A stretch of 64,000 bases of DNA from Rotaria macrura (taxonomy: Eukaryota; Rotifera; Eurotatoria; Philodinida; Philodinidae), in contig OENT01000783.1 in assembly GCA_900239685.1 (NCBI GenBank), positions 1 to 64,000 of the forward strand, read 5' to 3'. This document shows, in pieces, positions 1 to 10,949 of the stretch. Below the pieces are notes generated by a model. That model did no database searches and had not been told where the DNA came from. It was given only the letters and a program-made list of their open reading frames with translations. The position numbers and the translations under genes are program-made. Every line of letters starts with the position of its first letter. Position 1 is the first letter of the stretch.

Positions 1-2384
1 ACCTTTGGCTGCCTTCTGGTGAAATCAGAATGAAAATCGAACGTTGCCAACTCTGGCAAACGACGTGCCTTTATAATTTGATCCAAGTGTTCCAATAATT
101 TCTTGACCCACTGTATTTCCAGATAGCACTTAACATTGTCCCGGAAGTCCATATTTTTTAAGTGCTAAAATGATTTCCTTTACAAGTAAAAATCCACTTA
201 TTAGAACATGTGCCACATTGAGGAATAATCTGAATGGAATTGTACTGTCATAATTGGATTAAAGCTCAAAAACATGTCTTCAAATCTTCCATTTCAGAGG
301 TTTGTATCATATAATCAGAAACAATATTGAGTGGGAAAATGAGAAAAAGTCGAAATTTCGGTAACAGAGGTTTCCATAAAGATTTTACAACTTTTCAGTT
401 CAAAATTACACAAGCTTGACAACTGCTTGACTTTTTTGAGGTACTATTTATCCAATAATTTTGTGTAGGAACTACGTATCTTTCTTGAATCTAGCATAGA
501 TTCAAGCTCCGTCCTGAAAATTGTTTATTTTTTCTTGAAAACATCTGCTTCTCAGTTCTCACTCTGTAAACGTCCGTTATTTTAAACCGGGCAGTAGTAA
601 AAGCAATAACTCACCAAAGATTTCTAAGGATTCCTCTGTAAAAATTCCACGGAGTACATTCCAGTCGAAAAACAAATTTTTTTCCAGACGAAGTAAGATC
701 GATTTTTAAGGTTAAGTCGTGACTCGCTGTATGAAGCTTATACATCAATTTAGAGAGTAAAGTATATTGTGTTGCGACAAAAACAAATTCAGCATGTGTG
801 TGTGTGAGCGTTGTTGTGCAATGTCTTTGGCTATTTGCTGGTGGTGAATATGGGTGTGGTCATCACAGTCCATGTCGACGATGTCATTACAAACATCGAC
901 ACCCACTCCCTACCGAAACTCCAACTTCATACAAAGCAACTCACATCCAATCTCCACCCACACGCATACACCAAAGTATATTTTAGAAAATTACAGACCG
1001 ACATAATCTCTCATAAATATGCACACATTCAGAGTATCGACAAGTGCCATCTCAAATTAATCTGTCATATTCGAAATCAAAGTCCTTCATTTCACGATAA
1101 CAGGCAAATGCCCTTATCTGTCGCGATGTCAATTTAAATCAAGACTTAACTGGAATAATAAATGTGAAGTTGTCTCATTCGAATAAAAACTTATGTTCCT
1201 CGTCCAGTGCCGAAGATAAAGAAAACTACATATATGCATAGCGTTAACATATTCGAATCTAACCTTTCATGTGGTTGGACACTCACGATATGACTTCGAT
1301 ACATATACATCAACAAGAAACTCGATGAGGAAATTTCATGCACAAATAAAATTTCAGTGTTGTCAGAATGAAGCATTGCACTCCTATAGAGTATGAAATT
1401 CTAGAAACCTGTAATTCATGTTGTTTTGAGAACAATGATTAGAACAAATGATTCAGAATTGCGTTTGTGATGACAAAAAATACGACTCGCAGAATGAGTT
1501 AATAACTCAAGAGTATATTGAAGGAAGAGAACGAAATGCTGCTTGATTTAAAACCTGAGAGACCAGTTATAATCGTGCGCCTGCAGCTTTCGTTCTGGAT
1601 GTAGATCTGTAAGAGGGAAGTGATCGTTGATATGAGTATCAATGTCAGGCACAGTCAAGTCAGAGCATCCGTCATTTCATGAAAAAATGCTCGTGTTATA
1701 AATTTTGATAAGTGTTGAGTTCAAACGATCTCGGACTCTTTCTAGAAACGAACAAAATTATAAAGCTTTACATCTGTGCTAAAAAATATCATCGAAAATC
1801 AGATAGTTCCATAAATTTCTGTATTAATTTTCCATATTCAAAATTGATGTCAGAAATTTCAGATGTATCTTCCTCGGTTTTGGAGAAACATGGACTAATC
1901 GTACACGTATTAATTCCTATACTCAAACTTTTGAAAATCGAAGTTGAGTTGATGTCTGCCTGGTATCCCACTGTGTCGCTGGATCTGAACATCCACACCG
2001 ATCTACAGCCTATACTGGAAAGCAAGTTTGATAAATCTTTGCCATTGGGTAGTTAGAATCTAAACAAATACACTTCGAGAATTGTTTTTCAAATTTCCAG
2101 ACCAATCTTTAATTTCATCTATTTATATTTGGCAACGGGGGCATCTAAGAAACACATCGAATCTATTAAACAAGCAGTATTAATTTCATGTGCACATCAT
2201 CGCCATTTTTAAGTTAAAGACAAAGTAAATATTAAATAAAATAAAAACTGGAGGCAAGCATTTTACAGCATACATATTAAGATATAACTATGTGGCACAT
2301 TATATCTTGAAGATGATAACGAAGATATTTACATAAACAAGAAAGAGTCAAAAAGAAAGTGAATTTGTTGAGAAATAATACTGG
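1..2384. other. Gene-poor left flank
   Basis: I see no convincing gene here. Short open frames on both strands (for example 811-1137 plus and 1712-2056 plus) overlap each other and have no recognisable motif. About 975-1600 is a diverged copy of a block at 14254-15690, described separately. The bacterial amidase (AtzE type) that often accompanies the two genes to the right is not present here. Confidence 0.6.
975..1600 (+). repeat. Dispersed repeat, copy A
   Basis: This stretch aligns collinearly, on the same strand, with about 14254-15690 once the hAT element at 14656-15452 is removed from the second copy. Shared landmarks include 'catattcgaaatcaaagt' near 1066 and 14350, 'gaagttgtctc' near 1166, and a 'gagagacc' block near 1557 and 15644. 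Divergence is substantial, with many substitutions and small indels. Neither copy has a conserved open frame, so this is an old duplicated or repeated non-coding segment of unknown origin. Confidence 0.7.
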
Positions 2385-2792
2385 ATGGCTTTAGAAGTGA
2401 ATAAACCTGAAGTAATCGCGGAAGTCAACGCAGCCTTTAACGAATATGAACAAGCTTTGATTAATAACAATGTTACTACGATGAATATGCTGTTCTGGGA
2501 TGCACCAGAAACGGTTCGCTTTGGTATTGCTGATATTCAGTACGGCACTGAGGCTATATACAAGTGGCGCGCTAATGCTAAATCGGTACCACCCCAACGA
2601 CAACTTCATCACACGATTATCACAACATTTGGTACTGACTTCGCCACTGTCAGCACTGAGTTCTACAACGACATTTCAATGTCGTTACATGGCCGACAAA
2701 TGCAGACTTGGGCTAGATTAGGATTGATGTCGGATATCTGTAATGGCTGGAAAATCGTCGCTGCGCATGTTAGTGTGATTCAACAGACTTAG
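2385..2792 (+). CDS. AtzH/HpxZ-like protein (DUF3225, NTF2-like fold), bacterial type
   Basis: The intronless gene encodes 135 aa, close to the roughly 125-135 aa of the bacterial AtzH/HpxZ family. Conserved-looking blocks include the N-terminal KPEVIAEVNAAFNEYEQAL, the LFWDAPETVRFGI block near residues 39-51, YGTEAI, the TTFGTDFATVSTEF strand, and a C-terminal GRQMQTWARL...GWKIVAAHVS. Family members sit in bacterial clusters for cyanuric acid/biuret or oxalurate breakdown. AtzH acts with the AtzE amidohydrolase on small carboxylated urea compounds, and HpxZ lies in the oxalurate cluster. No signal peptide is visible, so it is probably cytosolic. ATG 2385 is the first start, and AATAAA-type polyadenylation signals follow from about 2874. 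The gene lies 1.3 kb upstream of a cysteine hydrolase on the same strand, a family found beside AtzH-like genes in bacteria. I infer horizontal transfer. The exact substrate cannot be read from sequence. Confidence 0.85.
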   Translation: MALEVNKPEVIAEVNAAFNEYEQALINNNVTTMNMLFWDAPETVRFGIADIQYGTEAIYKWRANAKSVPPQRQLHHTIITTFGTDFATVSTEFYNDISMSLHGRQMQTWARLGLMSDICNGWKIVAAHVSVIQQT

Positions 2793-3338
2793 ATCTTGAA
2801 AGCGCGCAATATCAATCATATAAAAGATCTAAAATTAAACAATGTTGTTTATTTTATTGTCATACTTATGTGAAATAAAAGAATAAATAATTGAGAAGCA
2901 GTTAAATATTGTCAAGGGTGCTTGTATATTTTTTGCTTTTCTTCTTCCTTTCTGATACACAGATGTGCAGACAAACATAAACTTAGATTAATTCGGCCAA
3001 TTTCAACCTCGTGCTCGTTTCACCATCAATCAAGAAAAGAAGAGCAAAAAAGCACAACATAATAGAGTTTAGAACCGTTGGTACCCTTCACTGTGATGTG
3101 TCGTGTGTTTGTATTTGGGCCCGCACAGATTACTCTACATCTATTCCGAAGAAGACAGCATTTTCGAAGATACGTTAAACAAATAAAAAAGATAACTAAG
3201 AAGAGTATCTATCAAAACTCATACCTGAATGAATTTCGATTAAACACTTCTGTTTATTATGGGAGGTTTTTGAAACTACGTAGTAGAATTGATGTAATGC
3301 ACTTTATTTTTGCAAAGTATAACTGCTATGCCAATGAC

Positions 3339-3607
3339 CTCCCTAAAAAAAACCGTTCCCCAGAAAAACAACGAAAAAATGTTTGCGAGGGTTCGGAAAC
3401 CCATTTGTTACCCTCGGGAACTTTTAAAAGGTTTCCGATAGTAACATAATCGTAAACCGAAAATGGTTTCCGAAGTTCGGAAACGCTTCGAATGGTGTCC
3501 GAGGCTCGGAAATCTTCGAAAGAGTTCCCGAGGGTAAGAAATGGGTTTCCGAACCCTCGCAAACCTTTTTCGTTTGTTTTCTGGGAAACGGAATTTTTTA
3601 GAGAGAG
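3339..3607. mobile_element. Foldback MITE, family 1, copy 1
   Basis: A roughly 269-bp palindromic element. The left end (CTCCCTAAAAAAAACCGTTCC) pairs with the right end (GGAAACGGAATTTTTTAGAGAGAG), and the arms continue inward through 'gagggttcggaaaccca' and its complement. A TA follows the right end (3608-3609). It is a close relative of the element at 7124-7523. There is no coding capacity. It sits in the spacer between the two bacterial-type genes. Confidence 0.8.
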
Positions 3608-4133
3608 TAATGGACCCACACATGGGACCGTATTTTACCATTGACTAGTTCCCATTCAGAATAATTTTATAGTCGTACTCCATTCGTTCTCATTTCACTT
3701 TTTTCTCAATTCTTTGGTTGATGAGGTTATTGTTTTAACCTGCTATCATATAACTAATGCCCTCTCTTTTTTCCCTATAAAATGCACTGACCTATGTGAG
3801 TAATACTCTCAAAAAATCCCATATCTTGGGAAACTCAAAATAAGGTTCTCAAAACAATGTTGGACATCTTTCTGGCATGAAAGAGTACAGAGAATCCTGC
3901 CTGGGTTTTCCGCAACAGGAACGTTTTTAGACTGTAGCCACAGGTGAGATTTAACGATGGCAGACTGTTTTTATCCAATACCTTACGCCTCTTAATTTAT
4001 ATGAATGCGATTTGAAATAACTGTCGAAAAATGCCTTGAATGATTCTTTGATCTATTGAAATATAATAGATTGCATTTTCATTTCCTAGTATACTCATTG
4101 TGTTAACTCTGCGATAAACTAGAGTACTTTGAC

Positions 4134-4829
4134 ATGGAAAAAAGTAATCGTATAATTGTTGAAGCTGAACCATATCCTTTCGAGTTTGTTTCACAGCAAT
4201 GCGCTTTGCTGATTATTGATATGCAACGCGAATTCTTAGAACCTGATGGCTTCGGAGCAATGCTTGGCAATGACGTGACACAACTGCAACGAACAGTTGA
4301 ACCAAACAAAAAATTACTGGCAGCTTGGCGTGCTGCTGGTTTACAGGTTATATTTACTCGTGAAGGTCATCGTCCGGATTTGTCTGACGTCACATTGAAT
4401 AAAAAGATTCGTGGTCGAAATAAAATCTCTATCGGCGATGTTGGTAGAATGGGTCGTATTTTAGTACGAGGTGAATCCGGTCATGATATAATTCCGGAAT
4501 TGTACCCATTACCAGGTGAACCGATTATTGACAAACCAGGAAAGGGTGCATTCTACGCCACTGACTTAAACACAATTCTTCAGAACCGTAATATTAAACA
4601 ACTGGTTGTCACCGGGGTCACTACTGAAGTATGTGTTACTAGTACTGTACGTGAAGCCAATGATCGAGGCTACGACTGTCTGGTTCTCGGAGATTGTGTT
4701 GGATCATACTTTCCCGAGTTTCAGGTGGCAGCTCTAGATATGATCAAGGCACAAGGAGGTATTTTCGGTTGGGTTTCCAACTTGGAAAAGTTGCTCGCGT
4801 CCTTAAGCAGTGTCTTCATCAAAGTATGA
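4134..4829 (+). CDS. Isochorismatase-superfamily cysteine hydrolase (biuret hydrolase / RutB-like), bacterial type
   Basis: An intronless gene for 231 aa, the normal length of this superfamily. The catalytic triad is visible: Asp29 in LLIIDMQREF, Lys134 in DKPGKGAF and Cys167 in GVTTEVCV, with the usual GYDCLVLGDCVGSYFP after the cysteine. These enzymes hydrolyse C-N amide bonds in small ureides (biuret, ureidoacrylate, N-carbamoyl compounds), releasing ammonia. The strong similarity to bacterial sequences in this subfamily is my recognition and was not searched. It is on the same strand as the AtzH/HpxZ-like gene. In bacteria the two families co-occur in ureide or s-triazine pathways, so the pair may act on a common route. 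Polyadenylation-type AATAAA occurs near 4889. Start ATG 4134 gives the expected N-terminal extension before the first strand. Other isochorismatase-type substrates remain possible. Confidence 0.88.
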   Translation: MEKSNRIIVEAEPYPFEFVSQQCALLIIDMQREFLEPDGFGAMLGNDVTQLQRTVEPNKKLLAAWRAAGLQVIFTREGHRPDLSDVTLNKKIRGRNKISIGDVGRMGRILVRGESGHDIIPELYPLPGEPIIDKPGKGAFYATDLNTILQNRNIKQLVVTGVTTEVCVTSTVREANDRGYDCLVLGDCVGSYFPEFQVAALDMIKAQGGIFGWVSNLEKLLASLSSVFIKV

Positions 4830-7123
4830 ATATCCATTGGAAAATAGATTTTTGTTTTTGAAAACTAAGCATCAGATAAATTTGAAAAATAAATAATCTA
4901 TATTGTTCAGTACTGCGAGCAGGAAAGTAAAAGAGCGAAGAGCTTCGAGGGTAAATTACTGTATTTTGAACTTTCAGCGCTAAGAAAACTCAGTTTATGG
5001 AAGGAATTTGTTGATTACGTAGGTAGAAAAAATGTAATTAAGTCTCATTAAATAGCAATTGATAAAAAAAAACAGGAAAAATTTGCAATGAAATATTGTA
5101 AATGAGAGATTCAATGTGAATCAGGAATTTTTAACAGTGGAGTATAAATAATACTCTATAAACGATATTTGAAACGTTTGTTTTCCTTTTTCTTCTGAAT
5201 CATCCAGCATTAATATGTGATACATCAGAATTAATTGCGTTTTCTTCATCGATCGGATTCCGTTAAAAACTCACACTGTTGGATGTGCGTATTGGAACAG
5301 TGATTGAGTTTGAAGATGAGTAACTTTCAAAATTGTTTTTGTTCTCCAATCAGATTGACTAATTGTATCGGCATTATTAAAGAATCAAGTATAGCTAAGT
5401 AATTTTTGGGTATCTTAATTGTCATCAAAGTCAATGTTGTAATCGAATTCCTACAAAGAATTTTCAGGTTGTAGAAACAGTAGATGGTAGAGATGGGATC
5501 GATTCGTTTTTTTTTAACCAAATTGAATTGAAGCTTATAATAGACCAACGCATGTTCAGACAGTCGCAAAAGTCACAGTTAGTATGCAATCGCATATAAT
5601 TTCTTCACTGGCCTAGCTGAAACTATAGCTTGTTTCCATTTTAAAGGGTCCCTGCCAATTTTTAGTTTTGAAAGCCTGAGTTCATCAACACTGTAGAAAA
5701 AATAACACTTTTGGTTACAGCACAGCTTAGATGTTGTCCTATACAAAAAAAAACAATATGTAGAGGCAATGCTCCTAATTAGAATAATTTTTTGGACGCT
5801 ATCAAAAACGTCTCTGTTGCTTGGAGCGTATCTATACATTTTACAGCTCTTTTTTACAAAATTGAGATCAGCGTCATTTGTTTCATCTAATGATGTGTAA
5901 TTTATCTGAGTATCTTGAAATCTAGAGAATCTATTACTGGTAGTTCGAAGGTAACTTTTCTTGCTCTAAATAAAAACAATTCCTAAATACAAACGCAAGT
6001 GAAACGGTAGTTGTTGTTGTGCTTGTGGATCGAGGTTAATGTATCTGAATTGTGATGTTGTGTACATGCAGCCTTGATATTTACCTATGGAGAAAACAAC
6101 CACAGCCACACTCCTTCTTAGAATTTCATGAGAGCGCAACATAAAGCAAACGATTTAAGCTTCATTGGGATGCTATTATACCCTTTTACGAGCGTTTCTG
6201 GCAGGTTTTAGGATAGCCTGGACAATGGTTGAAAACAGATCCTTCCAAATTGAAATTTCATAAACCGATTACACATTATGTCTGTTCTACCGATGTTTGA
6301 CAGCACAGCGAAACAATGCTGCAGCTAAAATTGCAATGACTAACGATCACTTTCTTTATTGAATTATATACTGTTTTGAAGCATGAGAAGAGATGGGGCA
6401 ACTGCTTCAGAAGTCAGATTGTTTTGTTCATTTGTTTTCTCACTTTCTTCAAAATAAAGCGTACTTTTACTTTCCCTTTCGAAAACACGATTAGAAATAT
6501 ATTATTGCGCATATATCAACAACACTAATTACTGACTAGAAACTTTTACTTTGCATACTCTCCATTCAATTCCTGTGCTTCATTTTTCACAAGGAAACAT
6601 TTGGTTTTGTTTGCCTGTCTCGGAAAAATTGATTTTGCCATTCGAACTGATTCATATTTATCTCTTGTGTTCCACACACTGAGAAAACACTATCGTCAGT
6701 TTTTATTTTATTTTATTTATTAATTTGAAGTCAATATGAACATCGTTATGCTTTCACTTTGTTTGCTCCTCATGGTCTCTACAAAGTAACACAATGAAAA
6801 TTTAGCTTTGAATGCATTTTTTCAACTTCTCGATCGTCCTTAAATTTTAACACATGCTTTCCAACTATTTGGAAAGTGATTTGCATTGTGATAACGGAAA
6901 AAACAGTAGATAAATAGTGTAGATTTTTAGTTGCATAGCATTTGTATATAATGTAACTTTTTTATATGAATCAAAATCTCAAAGAACTTTCCGAGAAAGA
7001 AGAGCAGACATTCTAACCTCTCCAATACAGAAATGAACGTGACAAACATACGTTCCGAATCCATCAAAGATCATAGCAGATATTTTCTAGAGAACGTACG
7101 TGATGATTTATTCCTGCATGCTA
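4830..7123. other. Intergenic, no gene recognised
   Basis: AT-rich sequence with scattered short open frames on both strands (such as 5327-5569 and 5579-5839 minus) that show no motif or coding signature. I see no splice-joined coding region. Confidence 0.5.
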
Positions 7124-7523
7124 CTCTCTAAAAAAAACCGTTTCCCAGAAAACCAACGAAAAACAGCTTGCGAGGGATCGTAAACCCATTTCTAACCCTT
7201 GGGAGCTCTTTCGAAGGTTTCCGAGCCTTCGGGAACCCATTTTTTACCATCAGAAATTCTTAAAAGGTTTCCGAAAGTAACAAATCGTAAATCGAAAATG
7301 GTTTCCGCGCCTCGGATACCCTTCCAAACGTTTCCTAATTTCGAAAACCATTTCCGGTTTACGATTTTGTTACTATCGGAAACCTTTTAAGAGTTTCTGA
7401 TGGCAAAAATGTGTTTGCGAAAGCTCTGATGCCCTTTAAAGAGTTTCCGGGGGTAAGAAATGGGTTTCCAAACCCTCACAAACCTTTTTTCGTTGGTTTT
7501 CTGGGAAATGGTTTTTTAGAGAG
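7124..7523. mobile_element. Foldback MITE, family 1, copy 2
   Basis: A 400-bp palindromic element with near-perfect terminal inverted repeats: CTCTCTAAAAAAAACCGTTT at the left and its complement ending TTTTTTAGAGAG at the right. TA dinucleotides flank both ends (7122-7123 and 7524-7525), consistent with TA target duplication of the Tc1/mariner type. The inner sequence repeats the same 'ggtttccga' blocks in both orientations. Same family as 3339-3607. No open frame of transposase type. Confidence 0.85.
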
Positions 7524-7525
7524 TA

Positions 7526-8281
7526 ACTGACATACGTATGCAGTATGATCTCGTTAAACTCTATGTTCTAAAGTAAACTAAGAAGAAAGGTAAATTGCCA
7601 ATACATACGAAAATGCTAGTTTTTAGGCGATTCGACTACAAAGACTACATTGTGTTTCACATGTTTTGACTGTGAAAAGGATAGAGCTGGCAGATTTGTA
7701 TATAGAGCTCTGCCTCTATTCATAAAGCCTATTGCTAAATCTATACAAATCAATATAGTTTTATAGTTTTGCTCATAAACAGATAGGTACCGAAAGAAAA
7801 AAAGCAACATATAAAGCCTATCAGACTTTTCAAGTATCCATTGACGTCTGTCATAAACACATCATCATTCAGTCAATCTATTATAATGTTCGACATAATC
7901 ACGAAAGCAGGAATGCCCAAGAGAGACAGCAATATTCTTTACCTCTTCGTATTCCTTCACACTTCTCGGGCGTTTTGGTACTTCATCATACTCCTTCGTA
8001 TTTCTCTCTATTTCATGGTACTTCTCGATAGGGTGAGGGTCTGATTGAAGTATATATATGCACAGCCACTACTCTCACAGCAACACTCACATTCCATTGG
8101 ACAGAACTCAAAATTAAAGAAAGTTATCTATTTGTCGTTTCTATTGAAAATCTTAGTTAAAGAATGATTGACTTCACAACATTCATTTCGAATATGATTG
8201 ATTGGGAATTCATTGATTCATCAGTTACTTATGCGTGTCGTCTTTTGTTGAATAGTATCTGTTTAAGGAAATTCGTAGGGG
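7526..8281. other. Intergenic, low-complexity stretch
   Basis: No gene recognised. About 7935-8035 is a C/T-rich stretch with imperfect repeats of 'cttcgtattcctt/cttcatcatactcc' type. This explains the short open frame there. Confidence 0.4.
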
Positions 8282-8532
8282 CCCAAGTCAATCAAAACGG
8301 ATATCCGTTACGGACCGTTGAGTGGACGCAGTTATACGGACCGTAACATCATTAAAATAGAACCGTATACGGCCGTATTTTCCCAGTATACGATCCTTTA
8401 TTACTGTGCCCAGAAATAGTACCGTATACGGAGCCGTATACTGTGAAAATGCGGCAGTATACGGCCTTATTTTAATGATGTTACGGTCCGTATAACTGCG
8501 TCCACTCAACGGTCCGTATCGTTCGACCTGGG
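8282..8532. mobile_element. Foldback element, family 2 (CCCA(A/G)GTC termini), short copy
   Basis: A roughly 250-bp near-perfect palindrome. The left arm (CCCAAGTCAATCAAAACGGA) pairs with the right arm ending TCGACCTGGG, and inside it the 'gttgagtggacgcagttatac' block is mirrored by 'gtataactgcgtccactcaac'. It has many 'acggaccgt/gtatacgg' motifs. It shares termini and motifs with the longer element at 9687-10947. No coding capacity, and target duplication is unclear. Confidence 0.8.
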
Positions 8533-9686
8533 GGTTCTGATATTTCTATAGGTACGCTTCTCAAAGTTTAGATAGTTGAATGATCAAATTTTGAATTGGA
8601 AGATTAAACTCTCACGTTAAAATTGAAGTCATCGAATTCATATAAGCTCAAAGAGAGTATTCGGGATAGAAAACTCAAAATCGTAACAGACAATCATAGT
8701 TTCGAGGAGTTGCACGTTCAGCTGATCGAGTATCATTGAGAAAATTGCGTGGAAGCGAATCAAAAGTTTAAATTAGATAATAAATTTCATTGCTGTCAAC
8801 TAAACATGTCTTAAGTGAGTACAAGAATGGTTATCGATTATTATTAAATAGATTAGTTGATATAAGACGATTCTGATTATAATTAAGTTATGCTTTATAT
8901 TTATTTGATTATCAAGGAGGCAATGATGTTTTAGTTCGAAATTCAATGCCTATATGTTAAAGGCAACAGTTTGAGAATATGCTTATTGAAATAGAAATTG
9001 ACTTGAACCTAGATGACCAGAATGAAAAAGTCGCCAGTATTGAGCTTTGATATTATTGATTTCGATTTTTTGTTGTTGATTTGAGACGTAGTTGATAGTT
9101 CCAGCAATTGTCCAATCCTTGTCATTTTGAGAGTACTGTAAAGTTCCAGAATTACCAGTGCAAAGGCTCCACGCTTTCCTATTTTTATGCAGTGGTGCAA
9201 TCGTTACAAATTTCACCGGAACAGGATATGGAAACGTTGCTTTAATCCATTCATTAGCCGTACCATTGGTTGCAGCGCCTGTAATCATCTGACCATCCAA
9301 CAATGAGTCACGTGTATTTTCAGCATTCAATGCTGCGTATGATGACGACATAGATAATACCCAATTATTTAGATCTTAGAAAATTCGCGAAGAAATTATT
9401 CATTTGAAAGAATAAAATAAAAATATAATACAAACCGTAATCCAACGTTCTCAATGTGATAACATTAGGATCTCCTGATTCCTTTTCAAAAGATACGCAT
9501 AAACGTAATTCATAAGTTGTATTAGGTATTAAAGATTTTGGATGGTACTTTGTTTCTGAACCACGATAGACCTCAAAATAAATACCAATGCCAACTTTTT
9601 CGTATTTGAATGGAATCGAGTAACGCTCCTTAATTTCTATTTAGCATAGACTCATTTCCAAAAAGCATCGAATGGATCATAAACTA

Positions 9687-10947
9687 CCCAGGTCGATCAA
9701 AACGGATACCGGTTACGGTCCGTTTTCGGACAGTAAAAGAGGAAAAAACGGACTCTTTACGACAGTTTATGGAGTAAACACAGACCGTTTTCGGTCCGTA
9801 TTACTACGTATGAGTGGACGCAGTTGTGCGGCCCGTATTCTATCCGTATCGTATACGTTCCGTATATGACAGTTTTTCCATATATTACACATAGAATATG
9901 GTCAACCATATTGCACCGTATTGTTACAGTATACTTCCGTAAAAACGCTGTATTTTGTGTAATTTACAGTTACGTTTTTTATTTTCTCTCTCAACCTATC
10001 GTTTTCATTGTAGCGTGCTGTTTACTTGGGTCTAACATTATCAGTTTCTCTTCATATTTACTAATTTATTCTCTTATTGGTGTAGCTCGGGTAAATCTAG
10101 ATATTTGACCTGATTTTTTTTTGTAATCTTTTACTTCGACGTGCAGCATTTCGTTTGTCATATCTTTCTCTTCTTTTTTTGTGACGGTATTCAGTCGTAA
10201 ATATCAAATCAAGCCTATCCGTTTATATTCGTCTAAGAGATTTAATAAAAGGAAGTAGCAAATTGAAAAAAGAACATATAGAATATGGAAAAGATAAAAC
10301 ACAAGAGAACAAAATAGAAGCGAGAGTGTATTCTATATAGAAATAAAAATTTTAAACAATTTTTAAGCATTTAGGAAGCTTTTTCTGAAAAAAAGAACGA
10401 ATGAACATGATTTTAGTTTTCAGTTGTTTATATATGACTATCACACTCGTCTAGATATATTTGTGCCAATGAATGAATGAAACTAATAAAAAATTCAATT
10501 TAAGTTAGAAATTTATATTTTATCTGAAATAATTTTTCATTTCTAATTAGAAAGCTTAATGTAGGATTTTTTCCCTTTAATTGATATAGATGGCGCTATA
10601 TAGATGCTTTCTAGTAACCATAAATCTTTTAATATATTCTAGTTGCAATTTTTTTAATTTGTTCATTTCTGAATAAGGAAATAAATATTTACAAATAAAA
10701 AGTACTTGCTAGAATGCCCAGAAGTATTAGACAAAGTATGATTGAAAACGGAATCAAAGCGATACGGAAACGGTATCCATTACGTAGGCGTATATGGAAC
10801 TCGGTCGATTGTTCCGTAAAACTGCCCGTAATTCATCCATAATTAGACTGTAAGCGGATACTTGTAAACGAAAAGTGATGGAACGCCATAAAGCACTCGT
10901 TTTCTATCGGTATACGCCAGTATACGGACCGTTCTGTCTGACCTGGG
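9687..10947. mobile_element. Non-autonomous transposon, family 2, long copy
   Basis: Terminal inverted repeats: left CCCAGGTCGATCAAAACGGA, right ending GTCTGACCTGGG, with TA on both sides (9685-9686 and 10948-10949). Subterminal regions are rich in 'acggtccgt/gtatacggac' motifs in both orientations, as in the short copy at 8282-8532. The 1.26-kb interior has no transposase-like frame. It lies in intron 5 of the B-box/FN3/F5-8C gene and accounts for much of that intron's length. Confidence 0.78.
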
Positions 10948-10949
10948 TA

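Noticed and set aside
811..1137. 108-aa plus-strand open frame
   Set aside because: It overlaps another frame in a TG/CA-rich region, runs into dispersed repeat A, is not conserved in copy B and has no motif.
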